From an uncultured Anaeromusa sp. (GTDB taxonomy: Bacteria > Bacillota > Negativicutes > Anaeromusales > Anaeromusaceae), in NCBI RefSeq assembly GCF_963676855.1, contig NZ_OY781460.1, positions 3,408,001 to 3,472,000 of the forward strand: a stretch of 64,000 bases of DNA, given 5' to 3'. Numbering within the stretch: the stretch's first letter is position 1; each line of letters starts with the position of its first letter. The translations under genes were made by a program, and so were the position numbers. Positions 24,555 through 32,958 of this stretch are shown one piece after another. Under the pieces are notes generated by a model, which saw only the letters and a list, made by a program, of their open reading frames with translations, was not told the DNA's origin and searched no databases.

Positions 24555-24965
24555 TCACCGCAGCAGCGGCAGACTGCCTGTCAGCTTGTTCACCTTTTTC
24601 TTAGGGCCGTACATGCAGACGCCCAAATAAAACAGTTCTTCCGCAGATAGTTGCGCTAAACTCCGTATATATTGCTCATAGTTCAGGCAACGCTGGGCTG
24701 CTTCACTAAAATCAATCGCCGCCACTTCTACAAAAGCCGGTTCAAACATAGCCTCGCGAATTTCTTTTACTTGCTCTCGGCTCGCACTCAAAATCGGAAT
24801 GGTATGCGCCGTAATGCCCAAATGCAAGTTTCCATCGGCATCAGTAATGTCGCCGCCGACAATATCCTCCTGATAGATTTTGCTGAGGCTAATGCCCAGC
24901 ACCGCTGCCGTGTTAGCCACTAGGCCCAACGGCAAATCACGATTAATTACCATGACAAGTTTCAC
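24555..24965 (-). CDS. DUF2000 family protein
   Basis: A 136-residue protein matching DUF2000, a peptidyl-tRNA hydrolase-like fold of unknown role. Typical features are VINRDLPLGLVANTAAVLGI near the start and a middle segment with HLGITAHTIPIL. The C-terminus (YLGVCMYGPKKKVNKLTGSL) also fits the family. It is divergent from the LuxR-type regulator, so the regulator might control it, but this is only context. Confidence 0.78.
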   Translation of the reverse strand: MKLVMVINRDLPLGLVANTAAVLGISLSKIYQEDIVGGDITDADGNLHLGITAHTIPILSASREQVKEIREAMFEPAFVEVAAIDFSEAAQRCLNYEQYIRSLAQLSAEELFYLGVCMYGPKKKVNKLTGSLPLLR

Positions 24966-25013
24966 GTTATCGCTCCTCTTTTTCTTTCATCTTAACGCGA
25001 AACAATTTCTCTG

Positions 25014-25041
25014 TATTGTAAAATATTGATTTTTTACAAAT
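25014..25041. promoter_or_regulatory. AT-rich dyad in the divergent intergenic region
   Basis: TTGTAAAA and TTTTACAA form an inverted repeat with an 8-11 bp spacer between the DUF2000 gene and the LuxR-type regulator gene. It is a candidate operator for either. Confidence 0.4.
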
Positions 25042-25115
25042 GATTATTCCCCGCAGCATCTTGTGATTACTATGTTAAAACAAGTTTACACTAACAATAC
25101 TTTCGGAGGCCTATA

Positions 25116-27587
25116 ATGCACACTAATTCCACCAGAATCATTTATAAACGAAAACCCCTCACCCAAGCCTTAACCGGCATCTGGAGTCATCCGCTAACCC
25201 TAGTGGAAGCGCCAATGGGTTATGGAAAAACCACCGCCGTTAAAGAATTTTTAAAAACAAGTAAGGCAAACGTATTTTGGCAAACGCTAGCCGGCGCCTC
25301 AGCCAACAGCTTTTGGCGCGGATTTTGCCGCTTGCTAAAACCAATAAACGAGCATTGTGCCAATGCCCTTACTGAGCTTGGAATCCCTGCCGACAACGCC
25401 TTTATGGATGCGGCGTTGGAACTGCTCGAAGTCATCGATTTTTCTTCAGAAACATGTCTTGTATTTGACGATTACCATTTACTAACGTCTCCCCCTATTG
25501 ATCGATTTATCGAACGATTAATTAAACTAGCTCCGCAGCACCTACATATTGTCATCATCTCGCGGACCACGTTCGGAGAAAACACAACAGAACTGGTATT
25601 GAAGGGGTTTTGCCAAGTTATCGGTAAAAGCAGTTTGGAATTTACACGCGATGAAATTGTTGAGTACTACAAGCTATGTGGTATATGTCTCACTCCTATC
25701 GAAACAACTGAACTATATTCTTATACGGAAGGCTGGATCAGCGCTCTTTATCTAAGCCTACTAAACTTTGAACACGAAAGAAAAATTGATAGACAATCAA
25801 GTTTATCTGAGTTAATTGAAAAAGCCGTATACCGTTACTACCCTTCAGAGGCAAAAGACTTTTTGCTGGCTATCTGCATTTTTGACAGTTTTACCTTAGA
25901 GCAAGCAAAAGCAATGTGGCCGCATGGAAATGCAGAAGCACAGCTGCACTACCTTATGAAAAACAACTCTTTTATCAAATTCAACTACTATAATCAAACC
26001 TATCATACACATACTATTTTTACTGCTTACCTTCGAGAACAACTGCTGCGCCAAGGAGCAGACCACTACCGAGAGATACAACAGATGGCCGGCAGTTGGT
26101 ATGCAAGCGATGACAACTATATCCAAGCTATGGAATGCTTTTATCAAGCTCTCGCTTTCAAGCAATTGTTAATAACGTTTGTAAAAGATAATGGGCACAG
26201 CGTCAATCCCGAAACCAAAGACCAAATCATACAATATTTCTCAGACTGCCCAGAAGAAACAAAAAAAGAAAATCCTACCGCTTGTGTGCTCTATGCTAGA
26301 AAATTATTTTTGCTAAATGAAAAAGAAATATATGCCGTAGAATGCCAAAAAGCCTTAGGATATCTTGAAACAATTTGTGATGAAACAGCTAGAAATCATT
26401 TACTAGGCGAACTAGAATTAAGCAAAAGTTTTTCAAAATATAATGACTTGCAAGGAATGGTCGAACATCAAACTAAAGCCTATGCACTGCTAAACGGACC
26501 ATCTCGTCTCTTTGACCACCAAAACTATTTCACCTTTGGCACTCCTTCTGTTCTATATATGTTTTACCGTCAGAGCGGCGCAGCTGAGCAAACTACAACG
26601 ATGTTGACCACCTACATGCCTCGGTATTGCTTGATGACGACCAATCACGGAGCTGGGGCAGAGTATGTAATGCAGGCGGAACAACACTTTTATCAAGGAG
26701 ATTTTGAGAATGCCGCAATTACCATTCATAAAGCCGAATTCCCTGCGCGCTCCGGTCAGCAAATAGCGATCTTGCTGTGCATTCTGTTTTTACAAATCCG
26801 GTTGGCTTTTGTTAACGGCAATCCGACAGCCGTGCAACAGTTATTACAGCAGTTGCGCGAGGAAGTAGAAGTGTGCGGTCAATACCAGCTCGTTCACGCC
26901 TTAGATATGTGCGAAGGCTTTATCTATGCCCAACTCAAACAACCGGAAAAAATCCCTGTTTGGATTGCCGAAGGCAACCTGCAAGAAAGTCGCCTGTACT
27001 TTCTCAGCCATGCTTTTTTCAATATTATTTATGGCCAAGCACTTCTCTTGAACGGTGACTATTTAAAACTGCTAGGTCTGTCCGAGCACTTCCTCAATAC
27101 AGCCCGTATCTTCCCCAACCTGCTTAGTCAAATATACATCCATATCTACGAGGCCATTGCTTATTATGATCTGCGCCGCTACCAAGAAGCGCAGGCCGCG
27201 CTCCGCAACGCACTAGCGATTGCAAAACCGGATCGATTTATTATGCCATTTGTAGAAAACGGAGAAAAGATTTTCCCTATTCTTAGCGCTTTTGAAAAAG
27301 AAGAAAATTACACTTCACTTATTGCGAACATAAAAGAAACACACACAGCTTTCTTTCCTAATTTAACCGTTGTACAAACAGCATTGCGCGATACTGTCAC
27401 TAAACTCACAGCGCGTGAACAAGAAATTGCCGAATTGGTCACTGTCGGAATGTCCAACAAAGCCATTGGTAAAGAATTGTTTATCGAAGAAAGCACCGTG
27501 AAAAAAACGCTGCAAAACATTTATGCCAAGCTAGGCATTAATGGCCGCACCATGCTGGCTCGCCTAATGTTAAAAAGAAAAGCCTAA
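25116..27587 (+). CDS. MalT-like LuxR-family ATP-dependent transcriptional activator
   Basis: An 823-residue regulator of the MalT/LAL type. The N-terminal STAND ATPase has Walker A APMGYGKTTAVKEF and Walker B TCLVFDDYHLL. A long helical repeat region, likely TPR-like, spans about 340-730. The C-terminal LuxR helix-turn-helix is LTAREQEIAELVTVGMSNKAIGKEL. Such proteins switch on target genes when they bind an inducer. It is transcribed alone, facing away from the DUF2000 gene. Base composition is visibly more A+T-rich in its middle than in its neighbours. Inducer and targets are unknown. Confidence 0.9.
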   Translation: MHTNSTRIIYKRKPLTQALTGIWSHPLTLVEAPMGYGKTTAVKEFLKTSKANVFWQTLAGASANSFWRGFCRLLKPINEHCANALTELGIPADNAFMDAALELLEVIDFSSETCLVFDDYHLLTSPPIDRFIERLIKLAPQHLHIVIISRTTFGENTTELVLKGFCQVIGKSSLEFTRDEIVEYYKLCGICLTPIETTELYSYTEGWISALYLSLLNFEHERKIDRQSSLSELIEKAVYRYYPSEAKDFLLAICIFDSFTLEQAKAMWPHGNAEAQLHYLMKNNSFIKFNYYNQTYHTHTIFTAYLREQLLRQGADHYREIQQMAGSWYASDDNYIQAMECFYQALAFKQLLITFVKDNGHSVNPETKDQIIQYFSDCPEETKKENPTACVLYARKLFLLNEKEIYAVECQKALGYLETICDETARNHLLGELELSKSFSKYNDLQGMVEHQTKAYALLNGPSRLFDHQNYFTFGTPSVLYMFYRQSGAAEQTTTMLTTYMPRYCLMTTNHGAGAEYVMQAEQHFYQGDFENAAITIHKAEFPARSGQQIAILLCILFLQIRLAFVNGNPTAVQQLLQQLREEVEVCGQYQLVHALDMCEGFIYAQLKQPEKIPVWIAEGNLQESRLYFLSHAFFNIIYGQALLLNGDYLKLLGLSEHFLNTARIFPNLLSQIYIHIYEAIAYYDLRRYQEAQAALRNALAIAKPDRFIMPFVENGEKIFPILSAFEKEENYTSLIANIKETHTAFFPNLTVVQTALRDTVTKLTAREQEIAELVTVGMSNKAIGKELFIEESTVKKTLQNIYAKLGINGRTMLARLMLKRKA

Positions 27588-27626
27588 CAGACATAGCTTA
27601 GAAAAATTTCTTTATAGGAAAGAACT

Positions 27627-27665
27627 AAAAGGAGCGACTCAATATACTACTGAGTCGCTCCTTTT
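27627..27665. terminator. Bidirectional terminator between LuxR-type and AraC-type genes
   Basis: AAAAGGAGCGACTCA pairs perfectly with TGAGTCGCTCCTTTT around a 9-nt loop. It lies between convergent genes and touches the araC-type stop. Confidence 0.88.
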
Positions 27666-28461
27666 AAATTCCCTTTTGATATTTTTCCGGCGTAATACCT
27701 GTATAGCTTTTAAAGGTTTTACTGAAATGGCTCTGGTCATAGAAACCCGCTTCCAGTGCCACCTCTGCTAGTTCTTTACGTTTCCCTAATTCTCGTTTGG
27801 CAAAATTAATGCGCAGCACCATCTGATACATATGCGGGGGGATTTTGAAAGCTTCTTTAAAAATCCGCAACAGGTGAAACTTATTCAAGCCTGAAACCGC
27901 CCCCAACTCTTCCAAGGTAACCTTGGCCTCAAAATGGTTTTGCAAATACTCTTTAACCTGCTTCAAGCGCAGCCGTTCCTCGCCAGGCCGTTGCAGCCAC
28001 ATTTTCTTATTTCCCTGCTGCAATTCGTCAAACAGGTCGATCAACACCGCCTCTTTAGCCAGCGGCGTCTCCGTCCCCTGCAGCCGCTGCAATCTCCGTT
28101 CCAAACGCTGCACCGCCCTAGACGAAACCGGCTTTAATATCGGCTGCGCCCATACGGTTCCAGGCCGCTCCGCTGCCAACGCGTGCACCCAAGCTTCCGT
28201 CACAAACAACATGCGGTAATTCCACGTTCCTGACTCCAAAGGTTTACAGGCGTGCATGCATCCCGGAGGCAATAAGAGCATTGTCTGTGGTGCAATATCT
28301 TCATGGCTGCCTTCACACCAAAACGAACTTCCCCCGGCAACAACAAGTCCTAAAGAATATTCCTCATGGGCGTGCTTTTTATAGGAAAGGCCGTACTCCT
28401 GACACAGTTTCAGCTCAAAAAAAGGCAGAGCCTCTTCTCGATAAAACCCAATCCCAGCCAT
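27664..28461 (-). CDS. AraC-family transcriptional regulator
   Basis: A 265-residue regulator. The N-terminal part is an AraC-type cupin effector domain (HAHEEYSLGLVVAGGSSFWCEG, then LLLPPGCMHACKP). The C-terminal hundred residues hold two helix-turn-helix motifs (VTLEELGAVSGLNKFHLLRIF and ELAEVALEAGFYDQSHFSKTF) and end with the standard TGITPEKYQKG. Small N-terminal cupin AraC proteins of this kind often regulate exporters or amino acid transporters. The next gene downstream on the minus strand is none; upstream lies an amidohydrolase gene. Confidence 0.9.
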   Translation of the reverse strand: MAGIGFYREEALPFFELKLCQEYGLSYKKHAHEEYSLGLVVAGGSSFWCEGSHEDIAPQTMLLLPPGCMHACKPLESGTWNYRMLFVTEAWVHALAAERPGTVWAQPILKPVSSRAVQRLERRLQRLQGTETPLAKEAVLIDLFDELQQGNKKMWLQRPGEERLRLKQVKEYLQNHFEAKVTLEELGAVSGLNKFHLLRIFKEAFKIPPHMYQMVLRINFAKRELGKRKELAEVALEAGFYDQSHFSKTFKSYTGITPEKYQKGI

Positions 28462-28508
28462 GCTTTTATGCCTCCTTCCATCAGCCTGTTCCCTCTTGGC
28501 CAGAAGCC

Positions 28509-29303
28509 TTATTTGCGCAAAAGCCGGCAGATATTTTCTCCCAGCGCCAATTCTAGCACTTGTTGGCTAGGTGCCAACATCTCTAAACTGTGCCGAGCAA
28601 CCACAGGCGATGTATAGGGAGCATCAGAAGCAAACAGCACTCTTTCCGGTAGCTCCTTCATTGCATACAGCAGTGCCATCGTGGTATATGCTGCCGACAA
28701 ATCCAAATGTACCTGCGGCATACGCTTCACCGCTTGCAATGTTTCCAACCAATGCACGCCTCCTAAATGGCCCACAATCAACGGAACTTCTTGATACTGA
28801 GCCGCCAATTCCAGTAGTTTCCTGATATCCTGAGCCTGTAAAGGGAAAAAAGCATGCACCCACAACGGCAAACCGCCAGCTTCGCGAGAAGCTTGGAAAA
28901 TCGGTTCCAGCAGCGCTACTTGGCCAAGCCCCGGCGTCAACTCCCCTATACCGCAGAAGCCGCGCGCTATAATCTGCGCTTCTATCCAACGAAGACTTTC
29001 CGCATCGCCAAGCCCCAAAGGTATCGAACCGAAGCCCCAATACGTATCTGGATACTTCTTTACTACTTCTTCCAATTCAATCAAGGACTGCTTTCTGGTT
29101 TCCTGTGAATCTCCTTGCCCCTCCAGCAGTTGATAAAGTGACTTTAGTTCTTCTTCCAATTCCTTCAGCGTCTTTGACTTCTCCGGGTGTACCCGCGACG
29201 TGAATAATATGGTTCGATCCACACCCGCTTCAACCATCAATTCTTGCTGCCGCTCTTGGGGCAGCATGACATGTGCATGACTGTCAACAACCATTTCTAC
29301 CAC
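28509..29303 (-). CDS. Amidohydrolase-family (TIM-barrel) metal-dependent hydrolase
   Basis: A 264-residue protein of the amidohydrolase-2 type. Metal-binding landmarks are VDSHAHVMLP at the start, WVHAFFPL (about 150), VGHLGG (about 178) and FASDAPY (about 228), in the order expected for this superfamily. Relatives include decarboxylases and lactonases, so the substrate is open. It lies 9 bp after the merR-type gene on the same strand, so the two are probably one transcript with the regulator first. Confidence 0.82.
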   Translation of the reverse strand: MVEMVVDSHAHVMLPQERQQELMVEAGVDRTILFTSRVHPEKSKTLKELEEELKSLYQLLEGQGDSQETRKQSLIELEEVVKKYPDTYWGFGSIPLGLGDAESLRWIEAQIIARGFCGIGELTPGLGQVALLEPIFQASREAGGLPLWVHAFFPLQAQDIRKLLELAAQYQEVPLIVGHLGGVHWLETLQAVKRMPQVHLDLSAAYTTMALLYAMKELPERVLFASDAPYTSPVVARHSLEMLAPSQQVLELALGENICRLLRK

Positions 29304-29312
29304 TCCTTGTCC

Positions 29313-29687
29313 TTACCGGACGTTGGCAGCGTTTTCAAACTGGCTGATTCGCTCTTGCAGGCGAGCCTGCAAGGTTTGCAACATCTTGAGCTGTCGTTCA
29401 ACTTCAGCCAGCTTTCCCTGATACAACCGGTAAGCTTCTTTACATAGAGGGCGGTTCGTTGTGGCTTCTTGCGGGCACTCGAGTACCATAACTATTGCTT
29501 CCGTAGAAAGTCCCAGCCCCAAATACAGCTGAATGGTCTTAACTGTACCGATATCCGGCTCCGCATAATCTCGATAGCCGTTTTCTAGGCGCTGCGGCGC
29601 CAGCAAACCTTTTTCTTCGTAATGGCGCAAAGAGCGAATACTCGCCCCGGTTCTACGCGACAATTCTCGAATCAACACAGCAGCCAC
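29313..29687 (-). CDS. MerR-family transcriptional regulator
   Basis: A 124-residue regulator. The N-terminal MerR helix-turn-helix is IRELSRRTGASIRSLRHYEEKG, followed by LLAPQRLENGYRDY and a coiled-coil dimer helix (about 80-118). One cysteine pair, C83 and C90 region (LECPQEATTNRPLCKE), could be sensory. The start codon is GTG with GGAAAGGAC before it. A long-spacer promoter with a dyad lies upstream, typical of MerR autoregulation. It heads an operon with the amidohydrolase gene. Confidence 0.88.
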   Translation of the reverse strand: MAAVLIRELSRRTGASIRSLRHYEEKGLLAPQRLENGYRDYAEPDIGTVKTIQLYLGLGLSTEAIVMVLECPQEATTNRPLCKEAYRLYQGKLAEVERQLKMLQTLQARLQERISQFENAANVR

Positions 29688-29705
29688 GTCCTTTCCCTCA
29701 CTAAG

Positions 29706-29737
29706 AGCTTACACCCTGACATTAGTGTGATCGTCAA
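29706..29737 (-). promoter_or_regulatory. MerR-type promoter with 20-bp spacer
   Basis: On the minus strand TTGACG and TAAGCT are 20 bp apart, and the spacer holds the dyad TCACAC/GTGTAA. An over-long spacer with a central dyad is the hallmark of promoters twisted open by MerR proteins. Confidence 0.6.
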
Positions 29738-29757
29738 GAAGGATTTTCAGCACATGC

Positions 29758-29799
29758 AAAAGAGCTGCGGAAAACTTTTCATAAGTCTTCCGCAGCTTT
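29758..29799 (-). terminator. Terminator of the symporter-hutP operon
   Basis: AAAGCTGCGGAAGA pairs with TTTTCCGCAGCTCTTTT on the minus strand, just past the hutP stop. Confidence 0.8.
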
Positions 29800-29805
29800 G
29801 ATAAT

Positions 29806-30231
29806 TTATTCCTGCGACATAGAAAGTGAACGATGAGCCAGCCCCACCGCTACTTCGTTAAGATGCAGCACCCCGACGCCCAAATAGACAGCCACGCAAA
29901 CATGCTCCCCATAGCGAGCTACACCAATTTTTCCGCCCACATTTAAGCCTACAGCTTTAGGCGTAATCTGCTCCAGCGCCGCATGCGTCGCACCAGCTAC
30001 CGCGCCTTCGCCCACATGACTGGCTTCAATCAAGCCTTGGCGCTGCGCCGCCACTACGGCGCGCTCAATCATCTTTTTGACAGAACTTAAGTACTCGCCG
30101 CCAAAATCGACAGCTACGGCCAGAATTCCGCGGGTTTGCAGCCTCTGCCGCATATCCTGTTCTTCCTGCCGGTCCGTACTAATGGCCATAGCTAAGGCAG
30201 CTCGACCAACATCAAGACTGGTAAGTTCCAT
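29806..30231 (-). CDS. hutP: HutP-family RNA-binding antiterminator
   Basis: A 141-residue HutP homologue. In Bacillus, HutP binds UAG-type triplets in hut mRNA with histidine and Mg2+ and prevents termination. Family features here are MIERAVVAAQRQGLIEASH, GATHAALEQI and VGGKIGVARYGEHVCVAVYLGVGVLHLNEVAVGLAHR. By eye, the two N-terminal metal-ligand histidines of Bacillus HutP (H73, H77) align with glycines, so ligand use may differ. The start overlaps the symporter gene by 20 bp and has GGAGGAAG. It is probably a regulator of its own operon (see the leader feature). Confidence 0.85.
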   Translation of the reverse strand: MELTSLDVGRAALAMAISTDRQEEQDMRQRLQTRGILAVAVDFGGEYLSSVKKMIERAVVAAQRQGLIEASHVGEGAVAGATHAALEQITPKAVGLNVGGKIGVARYGEHVCVAVYLGVGVLHLNEVAVGLAHRSLSMSQE

Positions 30232-31639
30232 TCGATTCTTCCTCCTGCAGGACCACCGTCCGAATCGGCTGCTTGTCCACTACAGCCACAATAAAGAAGG
30301 TTACGAGACAAACCAGCCATTCCATGTATATGGGATGCGCAAAAACCTGTACCACCGGAAAGGCCTGCCACACAAACAACGTCACGATGCCCGCCAACGT
30401 CGTATAAAATGCCGAATTCTTCCGGCATAAGCCAGGCGCGAACATCGTAAAGAGAAAAATCAGCGTAAACGCCGTGGTCAAGCTCAGACCGATCAGCATG
30501 GTTTTCACAATACCCACCGCATTAAAGGCAAACCACAAAGTAACGGCGCCCAAGAATAAAATAGCGTAGCGGTTGAGCAACGTATATTTCTTGTCGCTTA
30601 CATTAGGGTTGATGAAGCGTTTATAGATATCCTGGGAAAACAACGTGCCTGCTGCCAGTAAAATGTGGCAGGCAGTCGCCACATCCGCAGCCCACAGAGC
30701 CGCCAAGGTCAAACCGGAAACCACCGGATCCAAACTCATAATCATGTAAGGCAGCGCCAAGGTCGCCTTCATCTCTGGATGCGCCGCCCGGGCGGCCACG
30801 CCCATAATCGCGCAGGCAAAACCAATGGGGAACATCAGCAAAGCGCCCCAAAGAAAGCCTTTTTTCGCCGCAGCGCCATCTTTTGCCGCACAAGCTACCT
30901 GTACCGGTCCCTGGGCCGTAATAGCCTGGGTCATCATTACCACGAACCAGCCGATAACCGTAGCCAACCCCAGGCCGCCTACGGGACCAAACCAATCGAC
31001 TCCCGGTGGCAGTGAAGCGGCAATCTCGCCAATACCGCCTTGATTATTAACAATAGTGATTGTGCTAATCAGCACGCCTACATAAATCAGAGAAACGCTG
31101 AGAATGTTGGACAATCCGGACGACCACAACCCGCCCAGAATGGTCGTCCCAATAAATACAGCTGCGCTGGTGACCATACCGCCTTGGAAAGAAAAAATAT
31201 CTGGCAGCAATGAAGACAAAATGGCACCGCCTGCCAAATACTGCAACGAGGTAATAACCAATTGAATGGTCAGCATGCCCAATACAGCAATGACCCGGCC
31301 TTTTTTATCGTAATATCGTTCAAACAGTTCGGGAACCGTAGTGCAGTTAAGCTCCCGATATTTTTTAGCCGCTACAAACGCCATCATCACCGCGCCTGCC
31401 GCCCACGCTCCATTATACCAACCAGCAGCAATGCCCGATTGGAACGCATTTTCCGCCACACCAATAGTGGCCGCTGCGCCAATCGCCGTCCCGGCGATAT
31501 TCGCCGCCACCAACGGCGTAGTCAGTTTACGTCCGGCAAATAAAAAGCCGCTGCTGTTGCCAGCCCGCCGCTTTACGTAAATACTAATAGCAAATAAAAC
31601 ACAAATATACAGTACTATGATCCAAAATTGAATTGTCAT
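30212..31639 (-). CDS. Sodium:solute symporter (SSS family) coupled to hutP
   Basis: A 475-residue transporter with about 13 helices, clearly paralogous to the one at 16-17.4 kb. Shared landmarks are FAGRKLTTPLVAANIAGTA, AAKKYRELNCTTVPELFERYYDKKG and LAALWAADVATACHILLAAG. The ATG at 31639 is preferred over 31648 because the AAAGGTAGG site is then about 10 bp away. Its stop region overlaps the hutP start. Pairing with a histidine-responsive RNA-binding protein suggests histidine or a related amine as substrate; this is inference. Confidence 0.87.
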   Translation of the reverse strand: MTIQFWIIVLYICVLFAISIYVKRRAGNSSGFLFAGRKLTTPLVAANIAGTAIGAAATIGVAENAFQSGIAAGWYNGAWAAGAVMMAFVAAKKYRELNCTTVPELFERYYDKKGRVIAVLGMLTIQLVITSLQYLAGGAILSSLLPDIFSFQGGMVTSAAVFIGTTILGGLWSSGLSNILSVSLIYVGVLISTITIVNNQGGIGEIAASLPPGVDWFGPVGGLGLATVIGWFVVMMTQAITAQGPVQVACAAKDGAAAKKGFLWGALLMFPIGFACAIMGVAARAAHPEMKATLALPYMIMSLDPVVSGLTLAALWAADVATACHILLAAGTLFSQDIYKRFINPNVSDKKYTLLNRYAILFLGAVTLWFAFNAVGIVKTMLIGLSLTTAFTLIFLFTMFAPGLCRKNSAFYTTLAGIVTLFVWQAFPVVQVFAHPIYMEWLVCLVTFFIVAVVDKQPIRTVVLQEEESNGTYQS

Positions 31640-31640
31640 C

Positions 31641-31676
31641 CTACCCATCCTACCTTTCTACACGTTCAACTACCTA
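31641..31676 (-). promoter_or_regulatory. UAG-triplet cluster before the symporter start, candidate HutP site
   Basis: Five UAG triplets lie within 36 nt of the mRNA, at 31674, 31670, 31658, 31650 and 31641, and end at the start codon of the symporter gene. At least three more are spread over the 130-nt leader. HutP recognises NAG triplets with UAG favoured. Spacing is irregular (1, 9, 5 and 6 nt), unlike the regular 4-nt spacing of the Bacillus site. Confidence 0.5.
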
Positions 31677-31774
31677 CTGTTTTTGCTGAAGCCTCTCCGC
31701 AACATCACTCTAGTGATTCTTGCCAGAGCCTTCCCTACCGACGCTGCCATACAGCGTCACTACACTACCCAATT

Positions 31775-31821
31775 ATGATAGCAGTGCCGGGTTTCCTCTG
31801 TCAACCGCCAAACCCGGCACT
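31775..31821 (-). promoter_or_regulatory. Sigma-A promoter with a 12-bp dyad across the -35 region
   Basis: On the minus strand TTGACA (31799-31804) and TATCAT (31775-31780) are 18 bp apart. A perfect inverted repeat AGTGCCGGGTTT/AAACCCGGCACT (31783-31794 and 31810-31821) flanks and covers the -35 box. It may be an operator or the terminator hairpin of the gene before it, which has no T-run. Confidence 0.65.
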
Positions 31822-31833
31822 AATACGCCTTCC

Positions 31834-32910
31834 CTATGACTTATGCCCCAAAGTCAGCTTAGCAACTACGGCATCTCCCACTTCCTGTGTCTTGCCGCTG
31901 CCACCCAAGTCCGGCGTCAAGCACCGCTTCTCTTGCAGCACATTTTCAATGGCCTGCAGCACCCTTCGTCCCCACTCTTCATGCCCAAAAAAGTCCAGCA
32001 TCTGGCTGACAGACCAAATGGAAGCCAGAGGATTCGCAATGCTGTGTCCGGCAATATCCGGTGCCGAGCCATGGATGGGTTCAAACATGGACGGATACGC
32101 CCGCTCCGGATTTAGATTAGCTCCTGCCGCTAGGCCCATGCCGCCGGTAATGGCGGCGCCAAGATCGGTCAGAATATCCCCGAACAAATTGGACGTAACT
32201 ACGACTTGGAAGCGTCCCGGATCTTTAACAAAAAACATGCTCGCCGCATCAACCAAATACGAATAAGTTTTAACTTCCGGATACTCCCGGCCCACTTCTG
32301 CAAAAACCTGATCCCAAAAAACCATGGAGTAATTGAGGGCGTTGCCTTTGCTGATGCTGGTAAGGGTCTTGCCGGTCTTGCGAGCCAATTCATACGCATA
32401 GCGAATCACGCGTTCCGTTCCTTTGCGTGAAAACACGCCGGTCTGCAATACCACTTCTTCCGGCTTGCCCTTGAACAACCAATCACCAGCGCCAGCGTAT
32501 TCGCCCTCACTGTTTTCACGCACTACCATCATATCAATTTCGCCAGCCCTTACCCCAGCCAAAGGGCATGGCGCGCCCTTCAGCAACTGTATCGGACGCA
32601 AATTAATATATTGATCAAAGCCTTTGCGAATTTTTAGCAGTAATTCCCAAAGCGAAATATGATCGGGAACTCCCGGAAAGCCCACGGCCCCAAGATAAAT
32701 AGCGTCAAAGCTTTTCAAACGTTCCATCCCATCTTCGTCCATCATTTTTCCATGCTTCAAATAATACTCGCAGCCCCAAGGAAACGTTTCAAATTCAAAC
32801 GAGAACGTCCCGGCCATCGCGGCCACCGCTTGGAGCACCTTGATTCCTTCCGCTAAAACCTCCGGACCGACGCCATCCCCGGGAATCACCGCAATTTTGT
32901 AAGTTATCAT
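31834..32910 (-). CDS. Tartrate / D-malate dehydrogenase (isopropylmalate dehydrogenase family)
   Basis: A 358-residue NAD-dependent beta-decarboxylating dehydrogenase. Features are IPGDGVGPEV at the start, LRPIQLLKG and RENSEGEYAG for substrate binding, and the metal site with NLFGDILTDLGAAI, then FEPIHGSAPDIAG for NAD. The WELLLKIRKGFDQYINLRP segment is typical of tartrate/D-malate dehydrogenases rather than LeuB. The ATG at 32910 has GAAGGAG; an upstream frame extends to the HAD gene but lacks a site. It follows the HAD gene closely. D-malate is the more common substrate in this group. Confidence 0.86.
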   Translation of the reverse strand: MITYKIAVIPGDGVGPEVLAEGIKVLQAVAAMAGTFSFEFETFPWGCEYYLKHGKMMDEDGMERLKSFDAIYLGAVGFPGVPDHISLWELLLKIRKGFDQYINLRPIQLLKGAPCPLAGVRAGEIDMMVVRENSEGEYAGAGDWLFKGKPEEVVLQTGVFSRKGTERVIRYAYELARKTGKTLTSISKGNALNYSMVFWDQVFAEVGREYPEVKTYSYLVDAASMFFVKDPGRFQVVVTSNLFGDILTDLGAAITGGMGLAAGANLNPERAYPSMFEPIHGSAPDIAGHSIANPLASIWSVSQMLDFFGHEEWGRRVLQAIENVLQEKRCLTPDLGGSGKTQEVGDAVVAKLTLGHKS

Positions 32911-32958
32911 ATTGTTCACTCCTTCTTCATTTCCGGCACAACTGCTGCGTAACACGCG

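Noticed and set aside
28540..29108. Frames antisense and in other phases to the amidohydrolase gene
   Set aside because: They lack start signals and family resemblance and lie wholly over a well-supported gene.
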